Source: Algoriphagus limi
Lineage (GTDB): Bacteria > Bacteroidota > Bacteroidia > Cytophagales > Cyclobacteriaceae
Length of the DNA stretch: 64,000 bases
NCBI RefSeq assembly: GCF_024919275.1
Contig: NZ_JANWGH010000001.1
Span: 1,496,296-1,560,295, forward strand
Direction: 5' to 3'
Below the pieces are notes generated by a model. That model had not been told where the DNA came from. It saw only the letters and a program-made list of their open reading frames with translations, and did no database searches. This document shows positions 63,853 to 64,000 of the stretch, piece by piece (positions within the stretch are counted from its first letter, which is position 1; the number at the start of each line of letters is the position of its first letter). The translations under genes were made by a program, and so were the position numbers.

Positions 63853-64000
63853 GCCACTTCTAAATCTTCCTCCTCGTAATAGTTAATTCCAATTTTCAGA
63901 TACCCATACAAAATCGTCATAAATGGGCTGATGATATTAAAAAAGCAGTACGGAGCATAAACCAAAGTCGCCACTCCCAAAACTCCTGCCTGCGTGGCTC
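63849..64000 (-). CDS. Probable NhaC-family Na+/H+ antiporter, C-terminal end only
   Basis: Only the last ~49 codons are in the window, running off its right edge. The translation contains TQAGVLGVATLVYAPYCFF and then NIISPFMTILYGYL, ending in an acidic tail (EEEDLEVA). This hydrophobic C-terminal block resembles the last membrane segment of NhaC-type sodium/proton antiporters. Confidence is limited by the short length. The stop (63849-63851) overlaps the exonuclease start. Confidence 0.5.
   Translation of the reverse strand, partial: ATQAGVLGVATLVYAPYCFFNIISPFMTILYGYLKIGINYYEEEDLEVA

Overview
The window looks like a chromosomal segment from a member of the Bacteroidota, most likely a Cytophagales/Cyclobacteriaceae (Algoriphagus-like) bacterium. 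This is inferred from gene content and signals, not from a database search. The pointers are type IX secretion (T9SS) genes (SprA, PorU, PorV homologues), a MaeB-RuvA-SprA-GcvH-TonB gene order, Bacteroidota-type promoters (TTTG, 19 bases, TAnnTTTG), frequent TTG starts, lack of clear Shine-Dalgarno sequences, DUF4292/DUF4837 lipoproteins and moderate GC. No rRNA, tRNA, CRISPR array, phage or intact insertion sequence was recognised.

Layout. 1-4.8 kb: transport and repair genes on the + strand (end of a P2-type cation ATPase, an APC permease, a CDF metal exporter, an Ogt alkyltransferase). 4.8-8.1 kb: the ackA-pta acetate operon on the - strand. 8.1-8.8 kb: a gene-free island made of several dispersed repeat types. 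8.8-12.8 kb: a DUF819 membrane protein, a two-domain VOC lipoprotein, a 58-residue lipoprotein and a secreted sulfatase. 13.1-15.2 kb: an AT-rich gene for a TPR-sensor adenylate cyclase, followed by a near-identical second copy of the last ~69 bases of the sulfatase gene and a 117-bp palindromic repeat. 15.7-18.9 kb: two secreted proteins of unknown function, a second repeat island (17.28-18.08 kb) and a sterol-desaturase-like enzyme. 19-23.1 kb: a sugar aminotransferase/glycosyltransferase pair and a long-form isocitrate dehydrogenase on the - strand, with a third small repeat island between them.

23.3-46.2 kb is a long + strand housekeeping and envelope block: enoyl-CoA hydratase, polysaccharide flippase, TPR protein, DUF4292 lipoprotein, EnvC-like factor, TatA, GatA-like amidase, LysM transglycosylase, DUF4837 lipoprotein, MaeB, RuvA, the giant SprA translocon, GcvH, VanZ-like protein and two tandem TonB paralogues. 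46.3-47.9 kb encodes an N-acyl-D-amino-acid deacylase-like lipoprotein. 47.9-53.1 kb (- strand) has YicC, a large composite protein (degenerate peptidase, beta-propeller, probable outer-membrane barrel) and a FAD oxidoreductase. 53.2-60.3 kb (+) has a metallo-hydrolase, PssA, then PorU, PorV and an M16 homologue that has lost its zinc motif. 60.3-62.5 kb (-) is a small surface-carbohydrate cluster (GT2, GNAT-like, FdtA-like cupin). The window ends with an IMPACT-family protein, a 3'-5' exonuclease and the tail of a probable NhaC antiporter.

How the genes work together. SprA (outer-membrane translocon), PorV (shuttle) and PorU (sortase) are three core parts of one secretion route that carries CTD-bearing proteins to the cell surface. 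The EnvC-like factor, lytic transglycosylase and lipoproteins around them serve the envelope. AckA/Pta, MaeB and isocitrate dehydrogenase sit at the acetyl-CoA/TCA node. The least ordinary material is in the non-coding islands: a ~130-bp element present three times whose hairpins differ by compensatory base changes, an ~85-bp inverted-repeat element present twice, and the duplicated sulfatase tail that brackets the cyclase gene.
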